A DNA stretch of 64,000 nucleotides, from NCBI GenBank assembly GCA_031771865.1, contig JASISA010000022.1, forward strand, positions 1,984,001-2,048,000. The letters run 5' to 3'. Source of the stretch: Nothophaeocryptopus gaeumannii. Taxonomy: Eukaryota; Ascomycota; Dothideomycetes; Mycosphaerellales; Mycosphaerellaceae. This document shows positions 32,904 to 43,584 of the stretch, one piece after another; within the stretch, counting starts at the first letter, position 1; every line of letters begins with the position of its first letter. A program made the position numbers and the translations under genes. A model generated the notes under the pieces. It did not search any database. It saw only the letters and a list, made by a program, of their open reading frames with translations, and was not told where the DNA came from.

Positions 32904-34142
32904 ATGTCCAGCAACGAACATCCACCCGCAATGCCGCCTCGGCCGCAAGAGCAGCAATATCAACAGCAACAGCCAATACCACCACCGCAACCCCAGCAGC
33001 CAAGCGATCTACCTCCCTACAATCCTCAGACCTACGCTGGCCAGCCTGTCGGTGAATCCAAAGCCCAGCAGCATCCGACTGAACGCATCAGCCTCGAGCA
33101 ACACGATGTCTCCTCACCAATCCACTTCACCCGCGACCCGCACAAACTCATCGGCTACCTCGTGCCTTTCCCCAAACCAGAACTGAAGGGCATTCCACCC
33201 GACCGCATCCCTCAGCGCTTCCTTATTTACACGCCTCCTCCGCCACCCTTCATGGCGAAGCCCAAGGAAGGCGAGAAAGAGGGAAAGGTACATAAAGCTC
33301 AAAGGAAATGGATGGAAGAGCTCCGGGAAGCCAAAACAGGAAACGCAAAGACTGCCTCTTGGAAGGGCATCAAAGGAAAAGTGACCAAGGGTATCAATTG
33401 GGGCATGTCCCAAACGAAGACATCAAACTTGGAGTTCCTCAACCGTATAGCCGGCATGCAAGATGTCGAAGACACCCACGGCGAAGATAATCACCCAGAA
33501 GGCACCGAAACCAAAAAGACGATCAAATTGGAGGAAATGCTCCTCATCTACCCGGCGGATATGCCCGGCGACCAAGAAACCATCCGTCAAGAATTCGTGA
33601 ATACTATGCTTCGCTCCAAATCCAAAGCCGAGCGCGACTCCATCATCGCCACGGGCCTCCTCCCCGTCTCTCTCGCAATCGACGTCCTCGCAACACTCAT
33701 CTGGCCTTTTGGCGGATTACTAGAAATCGACGCCGTCTGGCTTTATAGCAGTGTGAGGGGAGCCAAAACCTCTCGCTCCGTAACGAAACGCCTCACGTCA
33801 ACCTCCACATCCGGAAACCATGACCAAGACAAACTCGCATTGAATTTCGCTCCCGCACCCCAAATCGCCATCCTCCAACGCTACCTCGCCGCAAAATGTC
33901 ACGAGAAAGATAAGAAACTCTTTCCACACTACGCTTCTTCACCTTCTGAGACGGAGGTTTTGGAGGCGATTGGGTGGTTTCCGTCGAGTAAAGGTGGGGA
34001 GGAGAAGAATTGGGAGGATGAACAGTGGGAGATTATGGAGGTTAAGGATGATTTGAAGAGTACGATGACGAAGGGGGCGAAAGAATGGGATAAATGGGTA
34101 AAGGTTTTTGAGGAGAAGCCGGAGAAGGCGATGAAGAAGTAG
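32904..34142 (+). CDS. Conserved fungal protein of unknown function, Pro/Gln-rich N-terminus
   Basis: A single 412-residue frame. Residues 1-60 are Pro/Gln-rich and probably disordered. A folded part begins near FTRDPHKLIGYLVPFPKPEL. A basic segment with KGKVTKGINWGMSQTKTSNL follows, then an acidic linker and a block MLLIYPADMPGDQETIRQEF. Next comes one hydrophobic stretch, LLPVSLAIDVLATLIWPFGG (near residue 260), that could be a membrane hairpin or buried helix. The C-terminus is Glu/Lys/Trp-rich. I cannot assign the family; the folded segments look conserved rather than random, and there is no signal peptide. The start at 32904 follows ACACGCAACA, a good fungal context; the frame is open further upstream but has no better ATG. 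Confidence 0.75.
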   Translation: MSSNEHPPAMPPRPQEQQYQQQQPIPPPQPQQPSDLPPYNPQTYAGQPVGESKAQQHPTERISLEQHDVSSPIHFTRDPHKLIGYLVPFPKPELKGIPPDRIPQRFLIYTPPPPPFMAKPKEGEKEGKVHKAQRKWMEELREAKTGNAKTASWKGIKGKVTKGINWGMSQTKTSNLEFLNRIAGMQDVEDTHGEDNHPEGTETKKTIKLEEMLLIYPADMPGDQETIRQEFVNTMLRSKSKAERDSIIATGLLPVSLAIDVLATLIWPFGGLLEIDAVWLYSSVRGAKTSRSVTKRLTSTSTSGNHDQDKLALNFAPAPQIAILQRYLAAKCHEKDKKLFPHYASSPSETEVLEAIGWFPSSKGGEEKNWEDEQWEIMEVKDDLKSTMTKGAKEWDKWVKVFEEKPEKAMKK

Positions 34143-34431
34143 ATGTTGCATTGTGGAGGATGAGAGGGAGAGTTTTTGAGTGACAGGATGCGTGTGCATA
34201 GAAATCGACAGTTGCGTTGAATTAACGAATGAAAGAACGCCATGTGCTATGCTATGCTGCTCCATCATAATGTGTGCCACGCCATGCATATCGTAATGAA
34301 GCAAAAGTTGAAACTTCAAGCATCGTCTATGCGTTCGATCAAATCTGTAAAATCTTTCGTTCGATACCTATGTCAAATGTCAGCAACTCTGCCAAGTCAA
34401 GGCGTCCAGATACAAGAGCCTGTCATTAGTC

Positions 34432-35263
34432 TTACAAAAACGGCGCATGTCCACCCTGCATCCCCACAACCTCCACATGCCGGTTCTCCTCCCTCAACAA
34501 CCTCACAAACCCATGTTGCGTCTGTGCTGGAATCGCCCGATCGTTCTCACATAGCACATAAACGGAAGGAATACCGACCCAACCTGGATTGGGGACTTTT
34601 CCTAGGAAACTGCTTTGCGATTGCGGGCAGATTAAAGAGGTTGCGTGAAGGGCGATGTCGTGAGGCACTCCGTTGAAGAATGTTTCTCGTGGGCGGAGGG
34701 GGCAGAGCATGCCGTCCTGAAGGTAGGGGTGTCAGTGGTGTTTCATTGATTTCGATTTGGGGCGTAGTTTAGATGCTGCTGTATCTGTTATCTGAAAAAC
34801 GCACCTTCGCCACTGTCCACTCCGCTGAGACGACGTCGGAGAAGCTCTGGCCTGGTCGGAGAAGGACACCTGCTATGAGAATCTGTTTGGTGACGCGGCC
34901 TGTTCTGGGTCGATCGAGGGAGTATTCGTTGAGTTTGTGAGCTGCGATGGAACCGGGTATGCTTCCGTAGCCATGACTGAGGATGACAATGTTGCAGCCG
35001 GTATTGATGGCCGCCTTGCCGTGCTCCACCAACGTATGAATGTCGGCCTCGTGCGCCTTCGTTTGCACGAATAGTCCTGAAGATGGGAGCTGAGGAGACA
35101 GGACTGCGTATCCCTTCTCAATGAGTGTCTTCTCGAGTTGTTCGAAGTGGCCTGGAGTATGGAAGGCATCGTGTACAAGCAGTATCGTCGGTTTCGCGAT
35201 CGTCCTTGAGGCGTTCGGTACGAAATGGCTTGTATCAAGTCCGAAGACATTTGGCCAGGCCAT
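34432..35263 (-). CDS. Alpha/beta-hydrolase-fold protein lacking the nucleophile serine
   Basis: Exons 35263-34805 and 34716-34432 (88 bp intron, GTGCGT..TTCAG) give 247 residues. The start is PTILLVHDAFHTPGHFEQLE, the strand-3 and oxyanion region of small fungal alpha/beta hydrolases. The nucleophile elbow, usually GHSYGG, reads SHGYGS here: the catalytic serine position is Gly. The acid (LCENDRAIP) and the histidine (MQGGHAPFL at the C-terminus) are in the expected places. The rest of the fold looks complete and frames are open. It is either a non-enzymatic binding protein, an enzyme using another residue, or a gene beginning to decay. It converges on the gene ending at 34142. Esterase activity should not be assumed. 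Confidence 0.78.
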
Positions 35264-36622
35264 TGGATCTCATATGAAGGGGCAGTCGATGGGATATGGG
35301 TGGCGTTCTTTAATATCTCTCACATTCATCTTCGCCTCCTACGCACCCGTGCTAGCCAGGGAGGCATCTTGAAAGAAAAGGCCCCGAGAACGCACACTAC
35401 GACGGCAGATTCTGGGCTAGATTAGCCGCGATCTCGAAGACCGTCGTGTCAGAGCATAAGGCTGGTTGCATTATGAAAACAGGATGGGCTCCTTCCAGGC
35501 CTCTTCCTACTCCTCCTGCAGAGGAGCTTGCTTACCGCCGACCGATGTCGATGCCGACAACTCGCAGTCCAATGGGTACGTCCTTAGGCAGGTACGATCA
35601 GAGGACGAAGTTTGCGGTGAATGGTCAGTTCCCAACGAGCGGTTTCTCCCTTGGGAATAGCCTGCTGAAAGAGTCTTGGGTTTCCTCTCGAGGGTACGCG
35701 CTTGCGCTGGAGTGGCAGTGCTTCCGTCCGAATAGAAGTGCCGCGACCGCAAAATGTTCGTTCGACTTGCTCGAGAGTCGTCAGCTTCACACCCGATCGT
35801 GCCTTTTGAGAAGAGCACTTGAATAGGACTGCTCTTCGAAGTAGCCAAGGTGCAAGATCCTCAGCATTAGACTTTGGTCCTTCCCGCTCGTCCCGATAAA
35901 ATCGTGCCAAGACCAATGGCGATCGACCTTATCCGAGGGCACGTGAGATGTGGCTGTCCGTTTTGCAGAAAGGATTCTCGGGCAGACGACAAAGCGCATC
36001 CCGAAAAGAGAGCATTGGTGGTGTGGCGCAGGATCTCAAAATATGGTCGTGTTGCAGTGTATACCAAGTTCAAACGTGCCAAGCCCAGGCGGTACACGTT
36101 TGAACACGTGAAAAAGGGTGCTTCTGCCACGGTGCCACCGCTAGGAGCTGGTGGCTGAGGTTTTCCGCTATCAAGCTGCAAGTCGCAAGATACGGCAACC
36201 CGAAAGACAGCTGAACAGCCCTACCGCATCAAAGAGCGCAGCCCTCATCGTCCGAGTGATCGACTGGACATGCCTATAAGCAAGACAGGACCTCCCTGGC
36301 CGCTCGATGGATAAGCGACTGGTATGCTCCAAGCGCCCAAGTGACTAAGAAGATGGAGCGTGGGAGCAATAAAGGCGCTTGGGGTATCAACCTGCACTCT
36401 TCCGAGGATCCCAGATTTTGCAAGTCTTCCCACTGCGTGATTCCCACGGGATTGCGGTAGCGAGCGCACAGTCAGTTGGCATCTCTTTAAAGGTCCAAGC
36501 GTTCGTCTAAGTACGCTGCTTTCGTCGAACGCTGAAGCCGCTGTTTTGCCTTTGAGGTCAGCATTCCCACATCGTAGCAGCAGGAGCAGGTCCGCGGAGA
36601 CAGAGGTCAGGCGGCATCAAGA
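35264..36622. other. Intergenic, nothing identified
   Basis: 1.36 kb. Frames at 35446-35826 and 35874-36158 (plus) and their minus counterparts lack motifs. The latter has one CGCPFC pair but no partner ligands that I can place. Confidence 0.35.
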
Positions 36623-37784
36623 TTATGAGTAAACTACCTTCTCCGGCGGATACGACTCTTGGTCCCGCTCAATGGGTAATGTAGGTCTCGGAGGTACTGG
36701 CGGAGGGCTGGGTTGCTTCGCTGACTTCGATTGTGCATGCACGTTCTCCTCAAGGCACTCCCGGATGATCTTCTTGATCCGCTTGGGCTCGTTGATATGC
36801 ACACCTTTTGGATGCTCGAAATTTCTCTTCATCAGGCGCGCGCTGCACATGCCATCATCGGAGCAGACCTCAACTCCAAATTGGCCAGACCGAAGGGGAT
36901 GCCTGAAGAGCGCGATCGAAAAGTAGTGCGTGGTCGCTATCCGCAGTTGCATGAAGCTGTACTGGACACAATACCAAGTACCTTGAACATTGACTACTTC
37001 CGACCAGAACATTTCCAGTTCTCGAAGGCGAGTACGCAGAGTCGTAATGAGCCATGAGAGATCATTGCAGGTGATGGACGTTGGCCATGACGAAAAGCGG
37101 ATTATAAGGAAGTGGCCAGGCAGACTTCGGGTCGAAAGTCTCAGCCGAGATCACGATAGACTGACGTTCCACGAGAGTGAGCTGCAGTCCGGAGATATCA
37201 TTTCCTTCAAAGTAGCTCACACGAGTTTGGTCCTGCTTCAGATGTATGGCTCGTTCCTCGTCCCTCTGGGTGTTTCGAGGTTCATTCTTGAGACAAGCCC
37301 TTGCTGCATCAAGCGTGATGAAGTCAGGGTTCAGGATCCTCAGCTCGGCATCCGCTCTCTTGCCAGCATGTGCCGCTCGAGACCACTGCTCTTCGAAGTC
37401 TGCTTTTGACACACCGAGACGCACTGCAGCTTGCTCGGAGTCCAAGACGTTGCGAAGATAAGGCGCGGAGAAGTCGTTCAAGCGCGTAAAGATCGTCCCG
37501 TGCTCGGCGATCGAATACGCAAGCAGTGCATCCGCTCTGCTATTCCGCATTGCGAAAAGGTCTCCAAGCCAATACGCCGCTGCGCAGTCCCCGTCATCAA
37601 GGCTTTTGACATCTAGAAGAGGCTTTCGCAAACACGCAATGAACCTGCTGATCGCTTCATCGCTTTCGCCCCGGTAGCTGGCACAGATGGTGAGGGGATG
37701 CAGCACTCTTCGGACGTGATCGCCGTTCTCATGTTGACTGACGCTCTGTATACCAGGTAGACATAAACATCCATCATTGCAATC
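36623..37784 (-). pseudogene. Unrecognised gene, apparently 5'-truncated and frameshifted
   Basis: The minus strand is open from an acceptor-like site (ATGTAG, 37787-37785) through 37062. It encodes LCLPGIQSVSQHENGDHVRR, HPLTICASYRGESDEAISRF, and a segment rich in Ala/Asp with FDPKSAWPLPYNPLF, then stops. A second block in a neighbouring frame continues at once (NDLSWLITTLRTRLRELEMF to KRIKKIIRECLEEN) and ends at 36623. No start codon lies in frame at the 5' end, and only 88 bp separate it from the next gene, leaving little room for a first exon. No splice pair reconciles the two frames. I do not recognise the family. A real gene with an unusual intron is possible, but a decayed copy fits better. 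Confidence 0.5.
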
Positions 37785-37872
37785 CTACATTCCTACCGAA
37801 GGCATTACGATTGGAACTGAACTAAGGTACATTATTGTTGAATGCTCATATAGGAGCGAGAGACGACCTTCC

Positions 37873-38329
37873 TCATCCTGCTAAAGTCTTGACGGGTTGT
37901 TGCTTCTTGATCTTCTGAATAGCCCTCCGGACCCGACGCCGGTCCTGCTTCGATTTCAAATCCGCCAGTGTATCCAGATACCAATACTAGCCTAGTGAGT
38001 TTTAGCAAAAGACTATCGATATCCGAGGTAGTTCCTTATATACTAAGCCATCCAGAATAGCGAGACAGGTAATGCGAGCGTGGCTCACGTACAAGTGTCG
38101 CAAACGCAAGCGACGTTGCATCCCATAGCGTATGCTGAGCAACCAAGTTGTCCTGACGCTGTGTGCTGCTTATAGCCACATTTAAGGTATCCTAACTTTT
38201 TTTCTATATCCAATCAGTCTCACTTACACAACAACAGTCGCAGACTTGTGGCTGGTAAAGTTGATCCGCAACTACAGATTGGGCGGCAAGGTAAAGAAGT
38301 CCCAAGGATAGGAGAGTATGGCGGAACAT
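37873..38329 (-). CDS. Small protein with signal peptide and CDCCC motif, three exons
   Basis: Exons 38329-38228, 38191-38093 and 37986-37873 join in phase 0 and give 104 residues. A signal peptide (MFRHTLLSLGLLYLAAQSVV) is followed by a short mature N-terminus with a CDCCC cluster. A mid-segment includes HTLWDATSLAFATLYWYLDT, partly hydrophobic. A basic helical tail (KQDRRRVRRAIQKIKKQQ) ends at the stop. Donors are strong (GTAAGT, GTACGT). The first intron would be only 36 bp, very short even for fungi. An alternative acceptor about 26 bp further on would instead give a stop-terminated, cysteine-rich end (CSAYAMGCNVACVCDTC). Both forms are secreted-type small proteins; the three-exon form is preferred because the third exon is coherent. 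Function unknown. Confidence 0.52.
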
Positions 38330-38369
38330 GTTGATCGAAGGCCGAGTTTTTAGTTGTAGGAGGACGATC

Positions 38370-38425
38370 GTAGTAAAGGTCGTGGATACTCTAGACCGTA
38401 GTAGAGGTAGTGGATAGTCTAAACC
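38370..38425. repeat. Two tandem imperfect 28 bp units
   Basis: 38370-38397 and 38398-38425 differ at a few positions only (GTAGTAAAGGTCGTGG against GTAGTAGAGGTAGTGG and so on). They lie in an AT-rich stretch just upstream of the small secreted-protein gene that starts at 38329, so they fall in its likely promoter. Confidence 0.75.
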
Positions 38426-38980
38426 GAGAAAACGATAGCAAACGATAGTAGAGATATATATCTATCGCGACTTGAGAAAACGTCGGCTGTTTGCGTTAGT
38501 CTTCGACATTATTAGGGTCGTTAATAAGGAAAGGCCTGTTTTCAGCGATCCTTGCACGGAGGCGGTCACACAATATAGGCTTTATTGTTTACTTCCAGGG
38601 CCTTACGAGCTAATAAGAGCTTCCTAGAGCAGATGCCGTGGTATGTAACTTTCGTAAGACATTCAGGCGCCATCGGTGTTATTACCGGAACTACCCTAGG
38701 TCCCAGACACAAGGTATCTAGCGGACTCCGTCCAAAGAGCCCGAAGGAAGTCGATTTGCTTTGGTAATTGATTGGGCGCGCGTGAAAGCCTGCTTCAAAG
38801 TGTCTGGACCCTGAGCTTCGGAGGCTTGGCGTAGCTGGACCCTGAAAGCCTAGCTGCAGCCCGGGCGCAATCTGGGAAGGACGTCAATACGAAAGCCACG
38901 CGACAGCTCACGGCCGGATGGACACCAAAATCGATGAGTAGACAGACCCGAACGTATGTATCCTGAAAGATTTGAAAGCT

Positions 38981-40790
38981 TCATCTGAATCGAATGTGTT
39001 TTGAGGAAGATGCAGGCGTGTGAGTCCACGGAGCGTGTCCAGTTGGTTTTGAGGTGTCGTCACGTTGTGTGTATTTTTTCAGCAGCCAATGAGAATGGGG
39101 TTCTTCGAGGGAAAGTTGCCAGTAAGATATGCGCTTCGTGCAATGAGCTTTCAGGTAATCTTCGGCGCTGTCCCATCGACGGCGATTCCATCTGTCGATG
39201 ATTACATCCATGCGCTCTTGATCGAGAATGGTGCGTGAAGTGAGATCGTGAGGCCCTGCATTAATCGTCTCGGATCCGTAATGTGCCCTAAATCTGTCAA
39301 AATCCCCAGGGGCGTTATAGCCAGGCTCGCCAACGTGGGTGTTTCTCGTTGGGGTATCCACCACAGACTTTGCTCTGTCCGCAACACTGAATCCTTTATT
39401 TGCTAAGATATTTCGCAACTCTGATGCTGTTGCAGCCTCTTTCTCACTCGGCGCAAGTGTAGCTTTGGGTCTTGCGATGGGAGAATCTGAGTCAAGCGCA
39501 GGACTCGCCGACTGGCGATCGCTATTGTCATTTATTGAGCGCCCAGGTCATTTATTGTTCTTGTCATCCCAGCGACGTAGCTTTTGTTCAAGGACTTTTG
39601 AATTATGCATCACGGCAGAGCCTTCATCTCCGACGGTAAAGGCATCTCGACCCGTATTTAGACTTTGATAGCCGCCAACGACGGTGACCAGAACGGGTTT
39701 GCTGGAATTGGGTTGGCCATCAGTAGGCGCAAGCTCCACGCGTTATGGATCAGGCTTGAGGGCGTCAACTGAACCCGTGTGATGTGAGCTATGAGCCATC
39801 TCTTGCGGTGATTGCGATGGCGGTGATGGCGGTCTTCGAGGATGTGCTGGACGTCCTGTCAAATCCTTGACCTCTTCGTCGGTAACGCCTGGGAGCGGTA
39901 TGGAGGCGGCATCAGGAAAAAGGATCAGCGGCCTGCTCAACATGTGTTCCCAGACTGGACGGCGCTGGTTCCATTGCGGCGTCAGGATAGGTGGGTCCTG
40001 CAAAGCTACATTTTGAAAGCTGCGACTTCGCAGCTAGCTCTGATGCTTCTTCTTGATACATCAGAGCATCCTCAAATGACTCATCAGACGGCGAGCTCGG
40101 CCGAAGCAAATTGTTTGGCCTAGCGATGGTAGATCCATCGCGCGACGAGAACATTCTTGAAGCATCTTCGTATGAAAGCGACAAAGGGTCCGGATGACTG
40201 AAAAGGGCGCGCCATCTTGGACCCGAGCTTGCATAGGTGTGGGCAGAGACAGATCGGCGTAGGTTGCTGTGCTTTGAGCTGCACACATCTTTCTCGTCAC
40301 TTGGGAGTTGACGTGTGGGCGTTGTTGTGTAAAGCTCGTCTGTGCTAAGGCTGCTGGAATCGCGTTTCTTGTCTGTGTGACCCAAAGACCAGGCGCTGTC
40401 CTTACGTCCCGCTTTGAGATTGCTCGGTGCGAGATTTCGCGTCGTGAGTACTGTAGTATCGGGGCTGAGAGATATGACACCAGTTCGCGTCAGGGATTCG
40501 TATGTTGCCTCCAATGCTTTCTGATGCTCGTCAATAGCCGACTTGTGTTTGGCGAGAGCATCGTCGTTGAAGTCGACCGAATTATTGCATTTGTACGAGA
40601 TAAGGGCTAGGTCCAGCTTGTCCAGCGTTGCTATGCATCTTGAGGTCCGGCCGTCGAGGTCTGACTGATCACCGGATACTTCTTTCGCATCATCCAGTAC
40701 CTCGTCGATATCACCCAGAATGTTACGTAGGCATCGCATACCATTCGCAAGACCTTTGCAGTTGAGGAGGATGGTCTCGACCTGTGCCAT
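38981..40790 (-). pseudogene. Large unrecognised gene broken by one frameshift and two nonsense codons
   Basis: A frame from the ATG at 40790 (MAQVETILLNCKGLANGMRC, helical with Asp/Leu-rich heptads, then Ser/Thr-rich) runs to 39912. There a neighbouring frame takes over (RPLILFPDAASIPLPGVTDE, then a Pro/Ser stretch). That frame continues through a TAA near 39740 (context CCA-TAA-CGC) and a TGA at 39548-39550 (context AAA-TGA-CCT) all the way to 38981. It keeps coding character on both sides of each stop, e.g. VLVTVVGGYQSLNTGRDAF and LDQERMDVIIDRWNRRRWDS. Without the lesions it would be about 600 residues. Both stops could arise by C-to-T change (CAA/CGA). No domain is recognised. Intron solutions do not remove both stops. 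Confidence 0.6.
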
Positions 40791-41451
40791 CTATCAGTTT
40801 CTATTAGTCTCAGGTACTGCATCTGCCCTATATTGATTCTAAAGCTTCTGTGAAAGTAGCTCGCACCGTCGAAATTTCGCAGCCATAACGATTCGTTCAG
40901 ACGCCAGCGCCTGATTGCCTCAGCTCTGACCTGAAAGTACTCACAGTGGCGAGAGGAGTACATAGCTGAGGTTTCGAAGGCGGCGCAGCTAGGCGAGGCA
41001 AGAGCTCCGTCTAGGTTCACAGCGGTAGCATCGGGTACTCCGAGGCAGTGTCGTAGAAACTGCAGCTACCCTCGAAGCAAACAAGCGTCTGTGTGACGTC
41101 GGAGAATTTTGACACTGAGAGCGATGTCCAAGCAAGAGGTGTCGTGAAACTTTTGGCCAGGTATCATGGCGCAGATCACTCTCTTCCATTTCCAGACAGA
41201 GTAGGGGCGTAACGGTGCACTTGATTCTGCGAGGTTGGTGATGTCTATGTGGTGTCGAAAACTTGACCATGTCAGAGCTGCTGCTCAGTCAGCACGTGTC
41301 TTTCCGGTGGCCTGTTCCTCTGTCGAGATGTCCTCTCCTCTCTAGTCGGAAGACCAAACGATCAGTCGGACCAGTGGCCGCTGCCGTCTAAGCATCCAGA
41401 ACAGGGTTGTCAGGTCTTCTGCCAAGTCTGCTGTGCTCAGAGATTGCTTCT
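40791..41451. other. Intergenic, nothing identified
   Basis: 660 bp, probably the promoter of the broken gene on its left and the 3' region of the methyltransferase gene. No gene is seen. Confidence 0.4.
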
Positions 41452-42466
41452 TCAGGTGCCGCTGTTCTTGAGCACCGCAATAACAAGCCACTTCTTCCGT
41501 CCCGTCGGGTCTTCTCTGCCGCCATCTCTCTCCTTGGCCCACTCCCTCTGGTTGCCTTCGACGTCTTCCTCGTAGATGTCCTCGATCTCGAGGCCTCGTG
41601 CTACGGCTTCGTCAAAGAAGCCAGCAAGTTTGCTTCTGCCAGTATGGAAGCCTGCAACCGCCAAGATACGCGCATCTCGGGACGGGTGCAGCAAGTGCAC
41701 CATCGATTTCACAAGGTTCGCGTGCTCATGAGGCATCTGCAGATGTCAGCATCACAAGTACTTGCTAGACTTAGTTCACTATGTCTCTAAGATCCATACC
41801 CAATAGCAGTCTGCTGCCACGATTCTTGTAAATGATCTTGCGTTCTTCTGCGCAAAGGCAGATGTCACATCGCCCCATTGGTAGCCCTGAACACCGTAGT
41901 CCGAACTGAAGTCGGCAGCAATCGCCTCTTGCGCGTTCTGAGAGATGTTGTCTAGAACCGACTGCGTTGGGTAGTCAGATATCACCACCTGCCGTAAGTG
42001 AGCACACTGACTATAGATCTGGTGAAGGATATGCTCGCTCACCTCACCGGCGCCGGCTAGAGTCGACACGATACCAACGAGTCCGACACCTACCGTCATG
42101 GCAATCAGCCAGCTCTTACGCCTATGTTGAAGGTCACGCATCCCCACCTGCTCCAAGTTCAAGGACTCTCTCGCCCTTCACAGTCCACCTCGGGTCATCT
42201 TCCTGGCTGATCATCTCAGCCACCTTGATGCCCGCATTCCACAGATAATGCGCGAACAGCTTCCTATCACTCTCCTGGTTTGGCTCCGCAGTCTTCAACT
42301 CGATGTCCCCAAATCGCTTGCTCTTATACACGAGAGTACTCCTGTCGTCCCCATGCATATTCCTCGTGTCGTCCGGGAAGATGAGCCCCGGTGCAGCAGC
42401 GAAGATGTCCTCCGGCTCTTCCTCATCGTCAGGCAGTATTACCTGCACCAAGTCGGTGAGTGTCAT
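41452..42466 (-). CDS. EFM7/NNT1-type protein N-terminal and lysine methyltransferase
   Basis: Four exons, 42466-42148, 42089-42043, 41988-41800 and 41736-41452, give 279 residues. Joined, they form a class I SAM-dependent methyltransferase: KSKRFGDIELKTAEPNQESD, HYLWNAGIKVAEMI, then motif I VLELGAGVGLVGIVSTLAGA across a splice, VVISDYP (acidic loop), YQWGDVTSAF, VAADCYW and a PHEHANLVKS helix. This is the yeast Efm7/Nnt1 group, which methylates the N-terminus and Lys-2 of translation elongation factor eEF1A; older annotations say nicotinamide N-methyltransferase. Every junction is in phase with standard donors and CAG/TAG acceptors. The 47 bp second exon carries half of motif I. It diverges from the GST gene. 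Confidence 0.87.
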
Positions 42467-42753
42467 CGCGTCTGCAGTATGTGCCAGGCGGAATAGCTCA
42501 TGTCCAATGCAAAGTGGGAGAGAGACGACTCACCTCGGACAAAGTTTCGAAGACCCACATCTTCATGGCCTGAGGCAGGTCTGCCGACCTCACGTCAAAC
42601 TCTACTCCAACGAGCTCATCCTTCCATTCAGCAGAAGCAGTACCGAGCTTCGGCGGCAACACGGATCAGCTCCTCGCAGTAGCAAATAGACCATCAAAGG
42701 TAGGTGACCAGACACCATCGCTCATTCATTCACAAACCAATCCACCTACCATA
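42467..42753. promoter_or_regulatory. Bidirectional promoter region between the EFM7-type and GST genes
   Basis: The two start codons face away from each other with only 287 bp between them, so regulatory sequence is probably shared. No specific binding site could be identified with confidence. Confidence 0.5.
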
Positions 42754-43484
42754 ATGACTACAAACGGCAACAGCAAAGGCCTCTACACCCTCATCAGCGC
42801 CACTCCATCTCCCTACGCCCGAAAAGTGCGCGTAGCTCTCGCAGAGAAAGGCATTCCATTCAACCTCCAAACAGAAGTCCCATGGAATACAGATACCGAG
42901 ACACCGAAATACAACCCCCTCGAGAAACTACCAGTCCTCATCAACAATGAAACGGGAAAAGCCGTCTACGAAAGCCACTACATAATGGATTGGCTAGAAG
43001 TCAAGCATCCTGACCCTGCACTCCTTCCAGCCGACACAGATGATAAGTTATTCGCGAAGCAAGTCGAAGTCGTCACAGATGGTAGCTCAACAATCACCCC
43101 CCAAACTCGATCATGAAGAAATGCTAACCCGGCTTGACAGGTATTTGCGACGCCCTCGTCCTCAACCTCTGGGAAGGCCGACGAGACAAGGAAAAGCAAT
43201 CCGAGCATTGGTCTGCCAGACAGACTCGCAAAGTGGAAGGCGGGCTCCGAACCCTGACCGAATGGGTCGATGCCTCTAAAAGCGGATATCTTATCGGCAA
43301 CTCCCTCACCTTAGCGGATATCGCGCTTGTCAGTTTGCTGGGATTCATGATTGTGAGATTTCCAGGTCACCACTGGGAAACAACGTACCCGCAACTCAAA
43401 GCCTACTTCGATAAACTTGACCAGCGGGAATCGTTCGCTAGTACGAGGCCTTCGCCGCAGGTTTTCAGGGATCCAGTTGTGTAA
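42754..43484 (+). CDS. Glutathione S-transferase
   Basis: Exons 42754-43081 and 43141-43484 (59 bp intron, GTAGCT..TGACAG) give 223 residues. The N-terminal thioredoxin-like domain has LISATPSPYARKVRVALAEK, with the catalytic Ser/Tyr region at SPYARK, then LEKLPVLI (cis-Pro) and YESHYIMDWL, where the Glu-Ser pair would bind the glutathione gamma-Glu. The C-terminal helical domain includes YLIGNSLTLADIALVSLLGF, the conserved N-capping box and Asp. This is the common bacterial/fungal GST architecture (GstA/Ure2-like) used in conjugation of electrophiles. It looks intact and cytosolic, with no targeting signal. Confidence 0.92.
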
Positions 43485-43584
43485 CTCATGCACGTGGGAC
43501 GGAGGCAGATATGTTGATGTGCTCATTTCACTGTACATTGATATGTACATGTTTCTATCCAAAAGAGCAAGCAAGCTGGGGTAT

